From JAGDMS01 sp050015455 (GTDB taxonomy: Bacteria; Desulfobacterota; Binatia; HRBIN30): DNA of 64,000 nt. Each line of letters starts with the position of its first letter. Position 1 is the first letter of the stretch. The stretch spans positions 66,863 through 130,862 of the forward strand of contig JBEKBJ010000002.1 in NCBI GenBank assembly GCA_050015455.1, read 5' to 3'. This document shows, one piece after another, positions 8,483-17,785 of this stretch. The notes under the pieces are model-generated. The model saw only the letters and a list, made by a program, of their open reading frames with translations. It did no database searches and had not been told where the DNA came from. The position numbers were made by a program, and so were the translations under genes.

Positions 8483-8541
8483 TACTCCTCCAGGTATGTC
8501 TCGCTTAGCACCGCGTGAACATCAGGGCCAGGCTTCTGCGC

Positions 8542-9864
8542 TCAATTGTCCTCCCCCTTGGGTTTCGGCGCTGCGGGTCTCCTGCCGGGGCTCTTGCGGT
8601 CGTAGTACTGCGGCTTGTGACATCCCGGCGAGCAGCCTCCGCCGGTTTCGGTTTTCACAAACCTCAACGGTAGATTCCATTTGCCAAACGGGACGGTGTC
8701 GGCGATCAACTTCGGATTAGGGCTCCCGTGGAGGCTGTGACAAAGTATGCAGCTGCGCGCTTTTTGCTTGTTGTGCACGTGCACATAGTGAAGATTTTTC
8801 TCGCCGTCTCTGAAGTTCGTCGCGAATGACGTCTCAGCGTACTGGACCATATCGCGCTTGTGACAGCCGAAGCACAAGGCGAACTCGGTGTCGGTGTACG
8901 GAACGTAAATGTCCGACGGGAATTCGTTCACCAGGAGGTGCTCGTTCTGGCCGCCGTGTGGATCATGACAGCGACTACACTTGCCGTCGTTGTTGGGACC
9001 ATGCTGCACCGTCGCGTTCTTGGGGATGATCGAGTCGTGACAGGTAACGCAGAGGTCCTTTACCGGACTCAGCAGCATCTTTTCATTGTCGCTGGCATGC
9101 GGTGAATGACACGACGCGCATCCCTTCTCCATCAAGAGAGCGGGATGGCTCACCGGCGAGTTCTTGACCTTCTCGCCGATCTGCGGGTGGCAGAGAAAAC
9201 ACAGTTCCTGGCCCTCCTGAGCCAGCATTTTCGGATAATCGCTGCCATGAGGGTTGTGGCATGACGTGCATCCGCTCGCCAAAGCCGGATGCACGTTTTT
9301 CTTCTTCAGCACGTCCGGCATGTCGGTATGGCAGCCGAAGCACAAATCGTCGCCTTCCTTCAAAAGCAGCTTCTTGGTATCCGACGAGTGGGGGGTGTGA
9401 CAGAGCGTGCAGTCTCCGGCGGAAACGGGACCATGGACGACCTTGAAATCGACATGATCCGCATGACAGGTCCGACACAGGTCCTTCATTGGCTGCACCA
9501 GCATCTTGGGCTGATTCGACGCATGGGGGTTGTGGCACGTCGTGCACAGCCCCGACTGGACCGGGGAATGAACATCGCTCTTCGCAAATCCGTCGCGGTC
9601 ATGGCAGGTAAAGCAGAGATCGGGCGGATCCTGCGTGAGCTTGAACGTCTTCTTGCCCTTTTGCGGATGCGGCGTCGTCTCCGACTGGTGACAGGTCTCG
9701 CAGGTTTCCGCGATTGGATGGACGGTCTGTGCCTTCAGCAGTGTAGCGTGACACTTCTCGGAGACACAAGTTCCCTCCGCTAGCGCACCGTTGCCCATCA
9801 GCAAGACGGCGCTCACCAGCAGCGGAGCGAGCCCGAGGCAAGCGTGGAAATTCTTCTGATCCAT
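8542..9864 (-). CDS. 15-site multiheme cytochrome c, secreted
   Basis: A 440-residue protein: signal peptide (residues 1-29, ALAE) followed by a dense heme array. I count 13 canonical CxxCH motifs plus one CX4CH (CVSEKCH, first) and one CX3CH (CSPGCH, last), 15 candidate heme sites. Many are in the paired form CxxCHxPHxS typical of doubled-CxxCH cytochromes. The ATG at 9864 follows AAGGA; an upstream in-frame start at 9903 overlaps the previous gene and lacks a signal peptide directly after it. Likely an extracellular or outer-surface electron carrier working with the porin encoded upstream. Ends in a short basic, Pro-rich tail. Confidence 0.88.
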   Translation of the reverse strand: MDQKNFHACLGLAPLLVSAVLLMGNGALAEGTCVSEKCHATLLKAQTVHPIAETCETCHQSETTPHPQKGKKTFKLTQDPPDLCFTCHDRDGFAKSDVHSPVQSGLCTTCHNPHASNQPKMLVQPMKDLCRTCHADHVDFKVVHGPVSAGDCTLCHTPHSSDTKKLLLKEGDDLCFGCHTDMPDVLKKKNVHPALASGCTSCHNPHGSDYPKMLAQEGQELCFLCHPQIGEKVKNSPVSHPALLMEKGCASCHSPHASDNEKMLLSPVKDLCVTCHDSIIPKNATVQHGPNNDGKCSRCHDPHGGQNEHLLVNEFPSDIYVPYTDTEFALCFGCHKRDMVQYAETSFATNFRDGEKNLHYVHVHNKQKARSCILCHSLHGSPNPKLIADTVPFGKWNLPLRFVKTETGGGCSPGCHKPQYYDRKSPGRRPAAPKPKGEDN

Positions 9865-9899
9865 GTGCCCATTCCTTTTTTGCACTGCCGAAACGCGAA

Positions 9900-11741
9900 T
9901 CACGGGTAGGAGGAGTTGTCATGGACGTGGCTATGACACACGAGGGTGCAGCTCCCCGAAAACATCCCGTTGTCCTTAAAAACGGGGTACTGACTTCCCG
10001 TCTTCGGGAAAACGATCCTGGTATCGAAGTTGATCAGATGCGTGTGCGATCCCGTCCCCGCCGGCACGGCGCCCATCACATCGTTTACGCCATGCGCATC
10101 GTGACAAGCGGAACACGGCGCGCCGGCCGCCAAATGTCCGCTGTGCCCCCCTTTGGATGTCTTCACGCTCTTACGGAAACTCGTGTTCCCCAGGATGCTG
10201 TAGCGGTCATGGCAGCGGTAGCACAGCGCGTAGTGGTCAAAGCTTTCCGGCGTGCCGTCCGTCGTCTCGTAGCGTTCCTTCAAAATCGGAGGGAAGGCCG
10301 AACCGTGCGGGCCGCGTGAGCCGCCCTCGTCATCGGCGTGGCAAGTTGTACAGTACATCATCACCGTCGGTGTCATGTTGGGTTCGAAGGCGGAAGGAAT
10401 GCTCGGTATGTTCAAGGTCTTCCCCATCGCGACGATTGGGTGGTACGACGAATTTGCGGGATCGAAGGCGCGCCGCAGGTTTGTGACGCCGAGGACGCGC
10501 GGGATGTAGTTCAGATCGGGAGTGTTGTCGGCGTGACACTTGAAGCAGACCTCATATTCGTACGTGACCGAACGGATCCCCAGGCCGTTGCGGTCGACGC
10601 CGCTCACGCCGCGCAGCATGCCCGAAGCGTAGGGAGCCTCGGCTTGGGTGTCGTTGGTAACGTGCGGATTATGGCAATCGACGCACTCCACGCTGCGGAT
10701 CCCGGAACGCCCCGCAGCGCCGACGCTCGATACCATCGGCATGGTGCCGGGCAGCGGCTCGTGATGCGCCGACGGCTTGCGAATCTGTCGAGCGATATCC
10801 ACCATCCCCAACTGCGGAGCCCCGACCATCACGGCGCCCACTCCGGCTGTGGCAGGGTGTATCGGGGCCGGCTGGGAACTGTGGCAACCGGCACTGGTGC
10901 ACGAGAACGCCGGCGGCGCAGCGGTGAAATTCAGTAGCTCTTCGGCCGTCGGCGCAAAGTGGGGCGTGTGGCACACCTCGCAGCCCCACTCGTTCAGCTG
11001 CGTGTACGTCGGCCACGTCTTCGGCGGCAGGGGTAAGATCCCGACTACCGACGCCGTTGAGGTGGCATGGGCCGAGCTGTTCCATCCGGTCATCTGATGG
11101 CAAGTCGTGCACAGGGCCGAGAAGCGGTTGTCCTTGAGCAGAAACTTGCCATAGGTGTCGTTGTGAGGGTCGTGACAGGTGATGCAGTGGACTTCATCCG
11201 TGTCGCCGTACACCAGATCGGGTGGCGGCGAAGACACCAGCTCGGCGTTCGGCAACGCCATGTGGTACGGAAACGACACGGGGTGATGCCCCGATAGGTC
11301 CAAACCGAAATTGGAAAGACTGCCTGGCGCCAGCGTGGCGCCGCCCGCCATGGTGATGCCGCCGGCGGGGTTGACAACCGCACCCATGGCGATCGTGCCG
11401 TCATGACAGCTGAGGCAGAGCTTCGTCGGGCCGGAGGGCTGCGGCAGCGGACCGGCCTTCAACGTCGGGCTTGCGTACACGTTGTAGACCTGCGGCTCGA
11501 TATCCTTATTCCACAGCGGCGAGAGCGGTGTGGCGTTGTGCGGTGTGTGGCAAAAGATGCAGATGCGCGTTTCGGTCAGCGCGCGGATCGGGCCGGGTCC
11601 CGACACCGACAGGTTGTGCTTGGTGTTGACCATGTCCCTCGGCGTCTCTGCCTCGAGCGTGGATACCGGCACCGACCCGAAGAGACACAAGGCAACGACG
11701 CATACCCTGACGCACCGTCTTCCGGATTCAGGATGTGCCAT
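9900..11741 (-). CDS. 12-site multiheme cytochrome c
   Basis: A 613-residue exported cytochrome. N-terminal signal (hydrophobic VCVVALCLFGSVPV) then 10 CxxCH motifs plus one CX4CH (CTSAGCH) and one CX3CH (CTLVCH near the C-terminus). Scattered single histidines (for example GHHPVSFPYH) may act as distal ligands. Its ATG lies inside the end of the preceding NHL gene (14-nt overlap), so translation is coupled. It is followed within 36 nt by the 15-heme gene. The gene order barrel - NHL - 12-heme - 15-heme suggests it is the outer-face electron acceptor of a porin-cytochrome conduit; this is inference from neighbours. Confidence 0.88.
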   Translation of the reverse strand: MAHPESGRRCVRVCVVALCLFGSVPVSTLEAETPRDMVNTKHNLSVSGPGPIRALTETRICIFCHTPHNATPLSPLWNKDIEPQVYNVYASPTLKAGPLPQPSGPTKLCLSCHDGTIAMGAVVNPAGGITMAGGATLAPGSLSNFGLDLSGHHPVSFPYHMALPNAELVSSPPPDLVYGDTDEVHCITCHDPHNDTYGKFLLKDNRFSALCTTCHQMTGWNSSAHATSTASVVGILPLPPKTWPTYTQLNEWGCEVCHTPHFAPTAEELLNFTAAPPAFSCTSAGCHSSQPAPIHPATAGVGAVMVGAPQLGMVDIARQIRKPSAHHEPLPGTMPMVSSVGAAGRSGIRSVECVDCHNPHVTNDTQAEAPYASGMLRGVSGVDRNGLGIRSVTYEYEVCFKCHADNTPDLNYIPRVLGVTNLRRAFDPANSSYHPIVAMGKTLNIPSIPSAFEPNMTPTVMMYCTTCHADDEGGSRGPHGSAFPPILKERYETTDGTPESFDHYALCYRCHDRYSILGNTSFRKSVKTSKGGHSGHLAAGAPCSACHDAHGVNDVMGAVPAGTGSHTHLINFDTRIVFPKTGSQYPVFKDNGMFSGSCTLVCHSHVHDNSSYP

Positions 11742-12786
11742 TCACATACCCCTCGGTGATCCGGAAGACCTGGACGCGCCGATTGTAGGTGTCGCACACG
11801 TACAGCTCGTCGTTGTCACTGATGAAAGCCGCCGACGGGAGCCAGAACTCGCCGAAGTCCGTGCCGCGCTTGCCGATCGTCAGGAGGAAGTCACCGCGGC
11901 GGTTGAAGAGCTGGACGTTGTCAAACAGCCCGTCAACGACATACACGACACCGTCCCTGTCCACCGCGAGCCCTTTGGGCATCGCCATATCACCCGAGCC
12001 GTCGCCGTGATGACCAAAGGACCCCAAGGGGTTGCCTTCCTCGTCGAAGATCTGCACTCGGAAATTCAGCGCATCGGTCACGTAGAGCTCTGCGGCAGAG
12101 GACCGGAAGATGTGCGTGGGAAAATTGAAGCGTCCCTCGCCGTCCCCTCGCTCACCGAACGAAAAGGCGAAGTTGCCGTTCGTCCCGAACACGTCGACCT
12201 TGTTGGCGAGCGTGTCGACGATGTAGAGCGCCTTCTTCCGCGGGCTGTACGTGATGCCGGTCGGGCGCTGCAGCCTATCGGCGCCGGCCGTCAGCAGGGT
12301 GAACAGCAGCCCGCCGTCGGGACCGAAAGCAAACACTTTTCCGGTCGAATCGGAGACGTAGAGTCTGTCCTCGTCGTCGAAGATCACCCCCACGGGCGAG
12401 GCGATCTTGTCCTGTTTCGTTCCCGAAAGCTGAACGTAGCGCTGCTCTGCAGGGACATAGAGGTGCACGCACCGGCGTCCCATGTCGGCAACCGCGATGC
12501 GCCCGTCGTGTGCGGTGGCCACCGCCACCGGCAGCATGAAAGCGTTGCGATCTTCGTCCTCGCCGAAGATGACCTGACGCAGCAGCGAGCCGGAGTCGGC
12601 GTTGCGCGCTAGGCCGGTGAAGGCTTGGGCATAGGTCACCTTCGCCCTGTTGGGCTGATACGGCCACTGGAGGACGATGTCGGGATGGGACGTCCGGAGC
12701 CTCCACGTCGTTGCGCAAGCCGACGCGACGCAAGCGAGAACGAAGAGGGGTACCGCGTATCGTCTGCGAGCAGCACAAAGATTCAT
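11728..12786 (-). CDS. NHL-repeat beta-propeller lipoprotein
   Basis: A 352-residue protein with a lipobox (VASAC) after a short signal, so it is lipid-anchored. Residues 75-345 carry about six NHL-type blades (for example LYVSDSTGKVFAFG, LYIVDTLANKVDVFG, LYVTDALNFRVQIFD, VYVVDGLFDNVQLFN, LYVCDTYNRRVQVF), each with the D-x-x-x-x-x-V-x-x-F signature. The start at 12786 gives a clean signal peptide with AGGAG upstream; earlier in-frame starts (12822, 12891) overlap the barrel gene end. NHL proteins recur in metal-reducer cytochrome clusters; a scaffold role is inference. It shares architecture with the gene at 15506. Confidence 0.82.
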   Translation of the reverse strand: MNLCAARRRYAVPLFVLACVASACATTWRLRTSHPDIVLQWPYQPNRAKVTYAQAFTGLARNADSGSLLRQVIFGEDEDRNAFMLPVAVATAHDGRIAVADMGRRCVHLYVPAEQRYVQLSGTKQDKIASPVGVIFDDEDRLYVSDSTGKVFAFGPDGGLLFTLLTAGADRLQRPTGITYSPRKKALYIVDTLANKVDVFGTNGNFAFSFGERGDGEGRFNFPTHIFRSSAAELYVTDALNFRVQIFDEEGNPLGSFGHHGDGSGDMAMPKGLAVDRDGVVYVVDGLFDNVQLFNRRGDFLLTIGKRGTDFGEFWLPSAAFISDNDELYVCDTYNRRVQVFRITEGYVNGTS

Positions 12787-12823
12787 CACGGTCCGGGCTC
12801 TCCTGTTCACGATCGACGACATC

Positions 12824-14905
12824 TCAGAACAGCCGTCTCCTGAAATTGAGGTAGAAGTATTGATGATCACGGCTGGTGGACAGGGTGCCACCTCCGGAGG
12901 AGTCGGACCCGTAAACGCTCCCCCCGGCGGTCACCTCCACCTTGCCGATTCTCCACACCCACGCCGCGTTGACCGAATACGCGTTGCTGTCGACCAGCCC
13001 CTGCAGTCGTTGGTAGGAGCCGCCGAGCGACACCGACATGTTCCACGCCAAGAGCTGTTTCTGCACGCTGCCGCTGACGGACTCCGTCTGTTCGGTGAAT
13101 GCCCCCGAATAGGAGACGAACGGCCCGGGCGAGTACGCGGAGGTTCCATGCGGGTAATACTTGTTCACATAGTCGGCCGTCGCGTACGCGGTGGTCGTAT
13201 TGCCGAGAGGGCGTGCGTATTGTACTTCGCCGAGCCATTGCCGATACGGGCTGATGTTCCAATCGAGCTGCTGATACTCTGCCCGCAGCCGCAGTGGGTC
13301 GCGGTGGCCGATCAGGCCGGCGGTATAGGTGGTGGAATCAATGGGCACCCCCGGAAAAACTCCGGACAACACGCTCGATCGGACCGTAACGTAGCTGAGG
13401 TACGGCGTCAGCAGATCATTGAACAACTGCGCGCTGGTGTTGCCAGCAAGCGTGTCGGTGCGCAGCGCGAATGTTCCGCTCGCAAGCGCATACGACACCA
13501 GAAAGGTATATTGGGTGGTTGGATTGGGAAGGGTGCACGCCGCGGGTAGGCTGGTTAAAGATATCTGGACGGTGTTGCCCATCGAAAAAACCTGGTAGTT
13601 AGCGGGGGACGTCAGGGTAATTTGCGCGAACGGCCCTACGGGGCACTGGAGGACGACCGCGAAAAGCGCCCCTACGACGCTTTGCGGCTGCTGCGCGAGC
13701 GTGAAGGAGCCAGGCACGGTCGCCAAATGCGATTCGTTCACCGTTTCGAGTTGCCCGTGGTTGTCCGTATCGGTTCGCGCAACACTGGCCCCCGCCAGCA
13801 ATCTGCCCCACGGAATGACCTTGGTGTAGTTGAGCGTCAGGGTATTGGATAGCGACGTCGAATCGCCGCCGACGGAGTTCCGCCAGTCACTCAACAGCGT
13901 GTAGGTGGTATCCAGGCTTTGGTACAGCCGGTGGACGAGGTTGAACTGGAGGTCCTTCTCGGTGTTGGACAAAACCTGCGATCCGGGGGTCGAGCCCTGA
14001 ATCGTGGCCTCGTTGTCCTGGTAGCGATAGGAGAGGTCGCTCCGGAAGTTCCACGGGAGATACGCGTTCAGCAGCTCGTACCAGCTCAGCTGGTCGTTTT
14101 CGAACCGTCCGGACGAAGTGCCCTCCTGATCAAACGTGTTCTTCGCCACGCTCGAGCTCAGTCGCAGTCGCTGGAGGTTGATGAAGTTGCCCGCGAGGTA
14201 CTCGGTCGAGCTGCCCGAAAGCCCTTGAGAGTCGCTGAACCACGACGGATTGAAGGCGCCGTTGAAGGACACCTCGTTGCCGCTGACGAAACGCTTGAAG
14301 TACTGGCCGTCCAGGCTGAAGCGCGTGATGTCGGAGGAAATATCATCGGACGTGATGGAATCGTGCACGACCCCGGTGTGCAGGAAGTACGGCTTCTGGC
14401 GGTAGCGGAACGAGGCGCCTTGGCTTTCTTCGACGCTGTTGTGCTGCGTTGCCGCCTGCTCCTTGTACAGCGGTTCGTAGCGGCGGGCAAACACCTCCAG
14501 ATTGTAGGCATGCTCCGGTAAGAAGAGCAGCTTGGCATCGTACTCCAAGCCGAGTGCATTCTGCCATCCGGTGGAGCCGGCAAACGACGACTCATAGTCC
14601 TCTTGCCGCGCCAATCCCCCGATCGAGAAGTGGTATTGCAGGAAACGTGGATGATAGGAGTAGCCGTCGGAAAACAAGGTGAATTTCTCTCGGATGAAGG
14701 TGTCGGTCCAGTGCACGGGCTGGGTGCCCTCGGTGCTAACGTGATCCCGCTCGAATGAGGTGAACGACTCGAGGAAAGCTCCGTTTTCATAGGGGGTCGG
14801 CACGAAGTCCCTCCAATCGGCAAAGACCAGTGAAGGAACGAAACCGATCGCCGCACACAGAACCAGGAAGGTCCTAGAACGGAACCGGCTCCCATCCCGC
14901 CTCAT
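12824..14905 (-). CDS. Outer-membrane beta-barrel (porin of cytochrome conduit)
   Basis: A 693-residue protein with a signal peptide (about residues 1-29, VFA-D) and no transmembrane helix after it. The body alternates polar and hydrophobic/aromatic residues throughout, typical of amphipathic beta strands, and ends LNFRRRLF with the C-terminal phenylalanine recognised by the BAM complex. Length fits a barrel of 20 or more strands. Lying between a pentaheme lipoprotein and multiheme cytochromes, it is best read as the outer-membrane pore of a porin-cytochrome complex (functionally like OmbB or MtrB). I cannot assign it to a named family by eye. A weak GGAG precedes the start. Confidence 0.75.
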   Translation of the reverse strand: MRRDGSRFRSRTFLVLCAAIGFVPSLVFADWRDFVPTPYENGAFLESFTSFERDHVSTEGTQPVHWTDTFIREKFTLFSDGYSYHPRFLQYHFSIGGLARQEDYESSFAGSTGWQNALGLEYDAKLLFLPEHAYNLEVFARRYEPLYKEQAATQHNSVEESQGASFRYRQKPYFLHTGVVHDSITSDDISSDITRFSLDGQYFKRFVSGNEVSFNGAFNPSWFSDSQGLSGSSTEYLAGNFINLQRLRLSSSVAKNTFDQEGTSSGRFENDQLSWYELLNAYLPWNFRSDLSYRYQDNEATIQGSTPGSQVLSNTEKDLQFNLVHRLYQSLDTTYTLLSDWRNSVGGDSTSLSNTLTLNYTKVIPWGRLLAGASVARTDTDNHGQLETVNESHLATVPGSFTLAQQPQSVVGALFAVVLQCPVGPFAQITLTSPANYQVFSMGNTVQISLTSLPAACTLPNPTTQYTFLVSYALASGTFALRTDTLAGNTSAQLFNDLLTPYLSYVTVRSSVLSGVFPGVPIDSTTYTAGLIGHRDPLRLRAEYQQLDWNISPYRQWLGEVQYARPLGNTTTAYATADYVNKYYPHGTSAYSPGPFVSYSGAFTEQTESVSGSVQKQLLAWNMSVSLGGSYQRLQGLVDSNAYSVNAAWVWRIGKVEVTAGGSVYGSDSSGGGTLSTSRDHQYFYLNFRRRLF

Positions 14906-14937
14906 CCGCAGTTGGCTCCATCAATTCATTCTCTTTC

Positions 14938-15468
14938 TCATCTCAACAAGTACCTCTTGTCAGACATATGTGGATTGTGGCAGCTCGTACACTGTCCCTC
15001 GATGCCCACATGCGCGCCGATACTCGCCACGGTTTGGCGCTCGTGGCAGTAGAAGCAGAAGCTGTCGGACTCGGACACCAGGAGATAGCGGTACTGAGAA
15101 CTGTGCGGATCGTGACAAGCCAGGCACCCGCCGGATGCGAGCGGTCCATGGACGTATTTCTTGTCCAACTTGAGCTCATGGCATTGGAAGCAGAGTTGGT
15201 CCTGCGGTAGCACCAAAGAGTTGAAGGCGTTTGGATCGTGGCAGGCGTTGCAGAGGTGCGCGGCGTAGGGGCCATGTTCGCGGTATCCGACCTGTCGCGA
15301 CTCCTCGACGTTCTCGGCGGTGGTCTGCTCGGCTTCCGGTTCGCCGGCCGTGGGCGGCGGCACCCCATCGAAAAATAGACTGAGGACTTTGTAGCGTGTC
15401 GCTGGGTTGCAGCCTGTCGACAGCACCGCCAGCACGGATGCGCATGCCACTACCGTCCATACCTTCAT
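14938..15468 (-). CDS. Pentaheme cytochrome c lipoprotein
   Basis: A 176-residue protein. Lipobox LSTGC follows a short signal, and five CxxCH motifs (CNACH, CFQCH, CLACH, CFYCH, CTSCH) fall in the second half, several as CxxCHxPH pairs. Starting at the ATG at 15468 gives the proper lipoprotein signal; the frame is open to 15573 but that part overlaps the preceding gene. A linker rich in Pro and Glu separates the anchor from the hemes. It directly precedes the barrel gene (32 nt), so it is the likely periplasmic-side cytochrome (OmaB/MtrA role) of the conduit. Confidence 0.85.
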   Translation of the reverse strand: MKVWTVVACASVLAVLSTGCNPATRYKVLSLFFDGVPPPTAGEPEAEQTTAENVEESRQVGYREHGPYAAHLCNACHDPNAFNSLVLPQDQLCFQCHELKLDKKYVHGPLASGGCLACHDPHSSQYRYLLVSESDSFCFYCHERQTVASIGAHVGIEGQCTSCHNPHMSDKRYLLR

Positions 15469-15505
15469 TGAAATCCGGAAAGCGATCGCGCGGACCCTCT
15501 TTGGC

Positions 15506-16645
15506 TCACTTCGGTTGGACTTTCTCCCGCTCCTGCTGCCGCCGCGCTTGAATGGCCTTGAGGAGATCCGCATCCGAGGGATAGGTTTGTCCCTTCTGCT
15601 TCCCGTACGCGAAGACGTTGACCAAGCGTGGGCCGAATTGGCTGATGACGAATACGAGGTACTCCGGCTCGAAACCCGGCTCGACGTATTGTTGAAAGTA
15701 CGGCAGATTGTCGTAGTCGATGGTGACCTTTGCCGGCAACAACAAGCCGCCAGGCTTGTCGCTGTCCTCCCCGAAGAACATCAGCAGCCGGCCTTCCTTG
15801 TTGAAGATCTGCACGTTGTTGAAGGCGGCGTCGACGGCGTACAGATGACCTTCGCGGTCAACCGCGATCCCCTTGGGCCGCGCGAAGTGCCCCAGGTTGT
15901 CTCCGGGCTGTCCAATCGTCCCCTTGAAATGACCGTCGCGGTCGAACTTGACCACTTGAAATCGCCCGACGTCGGTGACGTACAAGTCGCCGTCGCCGTC
16001 GAACGCGAGATTGGTGGGACGATCGAGCCGCTCGGAGGGATCCCCCTTGTCGCCGAAATGCTTGATCAGCTCACCGCTCTGCTTGTCGAAGACTTTCACC
16101 AACCCGTTGCCGGGGTCGGCAACGTACAGCCGGTCCTCGAGCGGCACGGCGTCCACCGGCCTCCATCCACCGGGCAGGCCGTACGCCTTCAGATAGTCGT
16201 CGTTCCGATCAAAGGCGACAACTTGACCGCGGGCGGGATCGGCCACGTACTTGGTCCCTTCGGACTCGATGCTGATGTTGAGCGGCTGCGTGAGTCGTCC
16301 CGGACCAACAGCCCCTTTCAGCGGTTCGAAGGATTGGTGTTTCAGATCGAAAACGACGATGCCGGTGTTGGTGTCGCAGACGTAGATCTTGCCGTCGAAG
16401 ACCGCGACGCCGTACGGCTTGTCGAGCTTGACGTCCGGTTTCTCACCGACAACGAAGCGGTTGAAGGCGGACTGCTGCTCCACATCCTTGAGGCTGCTGA
16501 AGGCGGTGAGATACTGGATGCGGGGAGGATCGGGCGCCGTCGGAAAGAATGTCGGGGGCGGCAGCGGGCGCCGCGGTGCGCTGCACGCCGCCAGCAGCAT
16601 CACGGCGCCGCACAGGACCCTCGGCCACTTCTCCTTTCTAATCAC
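15506..16645 (-). CDS. NHL-repeat beta-propeller lipoprotein
   Basis: A 379-residue lipoprotein: lipobox LLAAC at residues 17-21, then a Pro-rich linker and about six NHL blades (GKIYVCDTNTGIVVFD, RLYVADPGNGLVKVFD, LYVTDVGRFQVVKFD, LYAVDAAFNNVQIFN). It lacks cysteines for heme. The C-terminal 60 residues (FEPEYLVFVISQFGPRLVNVFAYG...) lie outside the propeller. The start is a GTG at 16645 with GGAAG upstream. It heads the segment NHL - pentaheme - barrel and is a distant copy of the gene at 11728, so the cluster holds two propeller lipoproteins, one before each cytochrome group. Confidence 0.82.
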   Translation of the reverse strand: MIRKEKWPRVLCGAVMLLAACSAPRRPLPPPTFFPTAPDPPRIQYLTAFSSLKDVEQQSAFNRFVVGEKPDVKLDKPYGVAVFDGKIYVCDTNTGIVVFDLKHQSFEPLKGAVGPGRLTQPLNISIESEGTKYVADPARGQVVAFDRNDDYLKAYGLPGGWRPVDAVPLEDRLYVADPGNGLVKVFDKQSGELIKHFGDKGDPSERLDRPTNLAFDGDGDLYVTDVGRFQVVKFDRDGHFKGTIGQPGDNLGHFARPKGIAVDREGHLYAVDAAFNNVQIFNKEGRLLMFFGEDSDKPGGLLLPAKVTIDYDNLPYFQQYVEPGFEPEYLVFVISQFGPRLVNVFAYGKQKGQTYPSDADLLKAIQARRQQEREKVQPK

Positions 16646-16794
16646 GAGCTTCTTCCATCCGCTGAGCCGACGCGTGCGATGGCGGCTTCCTTACGCTGCT
16701 GATCGTGCCCTATCACAGCGACGATCGAAGGCAAAGAAACTCACCGAGCCTGCAAACCGAATTTGTTGGGAGTAGGGACACAGGCTGCCGAAAC

Positions 16795-16826
16795 GCGAGG
16801 GGGGAATGTTGCCATTCCCCCCTTCG
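16795..16826 (-). terminator. Stem-loop after the tetraheme gene, probable terminator or attenuator
   Basis: A perfect 10-bp stem (GGGGGGAATG / CATTCCCCCC) with a TTGC loop lies 32 nt after the stop of the gene at 16858. The following bases are only moderately T-rich, so partial termination within the cluster is plausible. Confidence 0.55.
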
Positions 16827-16857
16827 TCTCGCGTGTGATACCGTGCCGGAGTTGCGT

Positions 16858-17703
16858 CTACGGCGTCGCTGTCCCTGGATCGGTCCCCTTGTCGTGGCAG
16901 GTCAGGCAGAGGTGGCTGCTGGCGTCACTCCTCCACAGCAGCGTTTCGCCGGTGTTGCCTTTGTTGTGGACCGCATGGCAGCTCCCGCACTCCATCTTCG
17001 TGTTGCCCGGACCGTACAGGTGGTTGCGCACCGGCCCGGCGCCGCCCATCTGCGCCGTGTCGGCCGAACGGATCTCAGTGTCGACGGCCTGTACGGCGTC
17101 GTAGTCGAAGCCGATAGGGTGGTGGTTGCCGAGGTAGTTGTCCTTACCGATCATGTATTGCGGATTGATCGTCGCGCCGCCGCTGCTCACCGAGTAGGAG
17201 AGCTGGGAGCTGTTGCCGTACGCATTGATGGCCACGCTGCCGTCATGACAGCTCAAGCAAAGGAGGGACGTACCGCCCGGTGTCATGCCGTTTTGAATGG
17301 CCTGCGAAGCGTGCGGACCCCTCGTCGGTGCGCCCGGGCCGTTCTGGTACATGGTGTAGGACGCGTAGTTGCCGGTGAGCTGATGGTTCCACAGAGGCAG
17401 GTAGGTGAAGGCGTCCGGCGCCTGCGGGCCGCTTCCCACGCCTGCTCCCGGCCCGCCATTGGCCGGGCTCAACTTGTAGGTGCTGTGAGGCGCGTGGCAG
17501 AAGATGCAGATTCTCTGCAGTACATCCGTCGGCATCGCGGTGTAGCTCATGCCGTTATGTGATGTGCCGAGATCGTGCACCGTGCCGTTGATGCCCGTGC
17601 CGGCCGGGTACGCGAACGGCTGTTGGGGCGTGAACGCACGCGCCGAGGATGCAAGGGACAGCCCGAATGTAGCGATGAGCAACCCTTGTGCGAGTCTCTT
17701 CAT
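16858..17703 (-). CDS. Tetraheme cytochrome c, periplasmic
   Basis: A 281-residue exported protein with signal peptide MKRLAQGLLIATFGLSLASS then ARA-F. Four CxxCH motifs (CIFCH, CLSCH, CGSCH, CLTCH) and several isolated His. Its first half resembles the 12-heme protein at 9900 (CIFCHxPH ... LPLWNH ... CLSCHDGS), so the two share an ancestral module. GGGAGG is just before the chosen ATG; an alternative start at 17742 (AGGAG, then ENMRTDET) would add a 13-residue leader. It may shuttle electrons across the periplasm. Confidence 0.85.
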   Translation of the reverse strand: MKRLAQGLLIATFGLSLASSARAFTPQQPFAYPAGTGINGTVHDLGTSHNGMSYTAMPTDVLQRICIFCHAPHSTYKLSPANGGPGAGVGSGPQAPDAFTYLPLWNHQLTGNYASYTMYQNGPGAPTRGPHASQAIQNGMTPGGTSLLCLSCHDGSVAINAYGNSSQLSYSVSSGGATINPQYMIGKDNYLGNHHPIGFDYDAVQAVDTEIRSADTAQMGGAGPVRNHLYGPGNTKMECGSCHAVHNKGNTGETLLWRSDASSHLCLTCHDKGTDPGTATP

Positions 17704-17785
17704 GGTTCCTCCCATGGTTTCGTCGGTCCGCATGTTTTCCATCTTTTCGCTCCTAAGGAAGAGGTGGGTTGCCCAGCCCGCTCTC

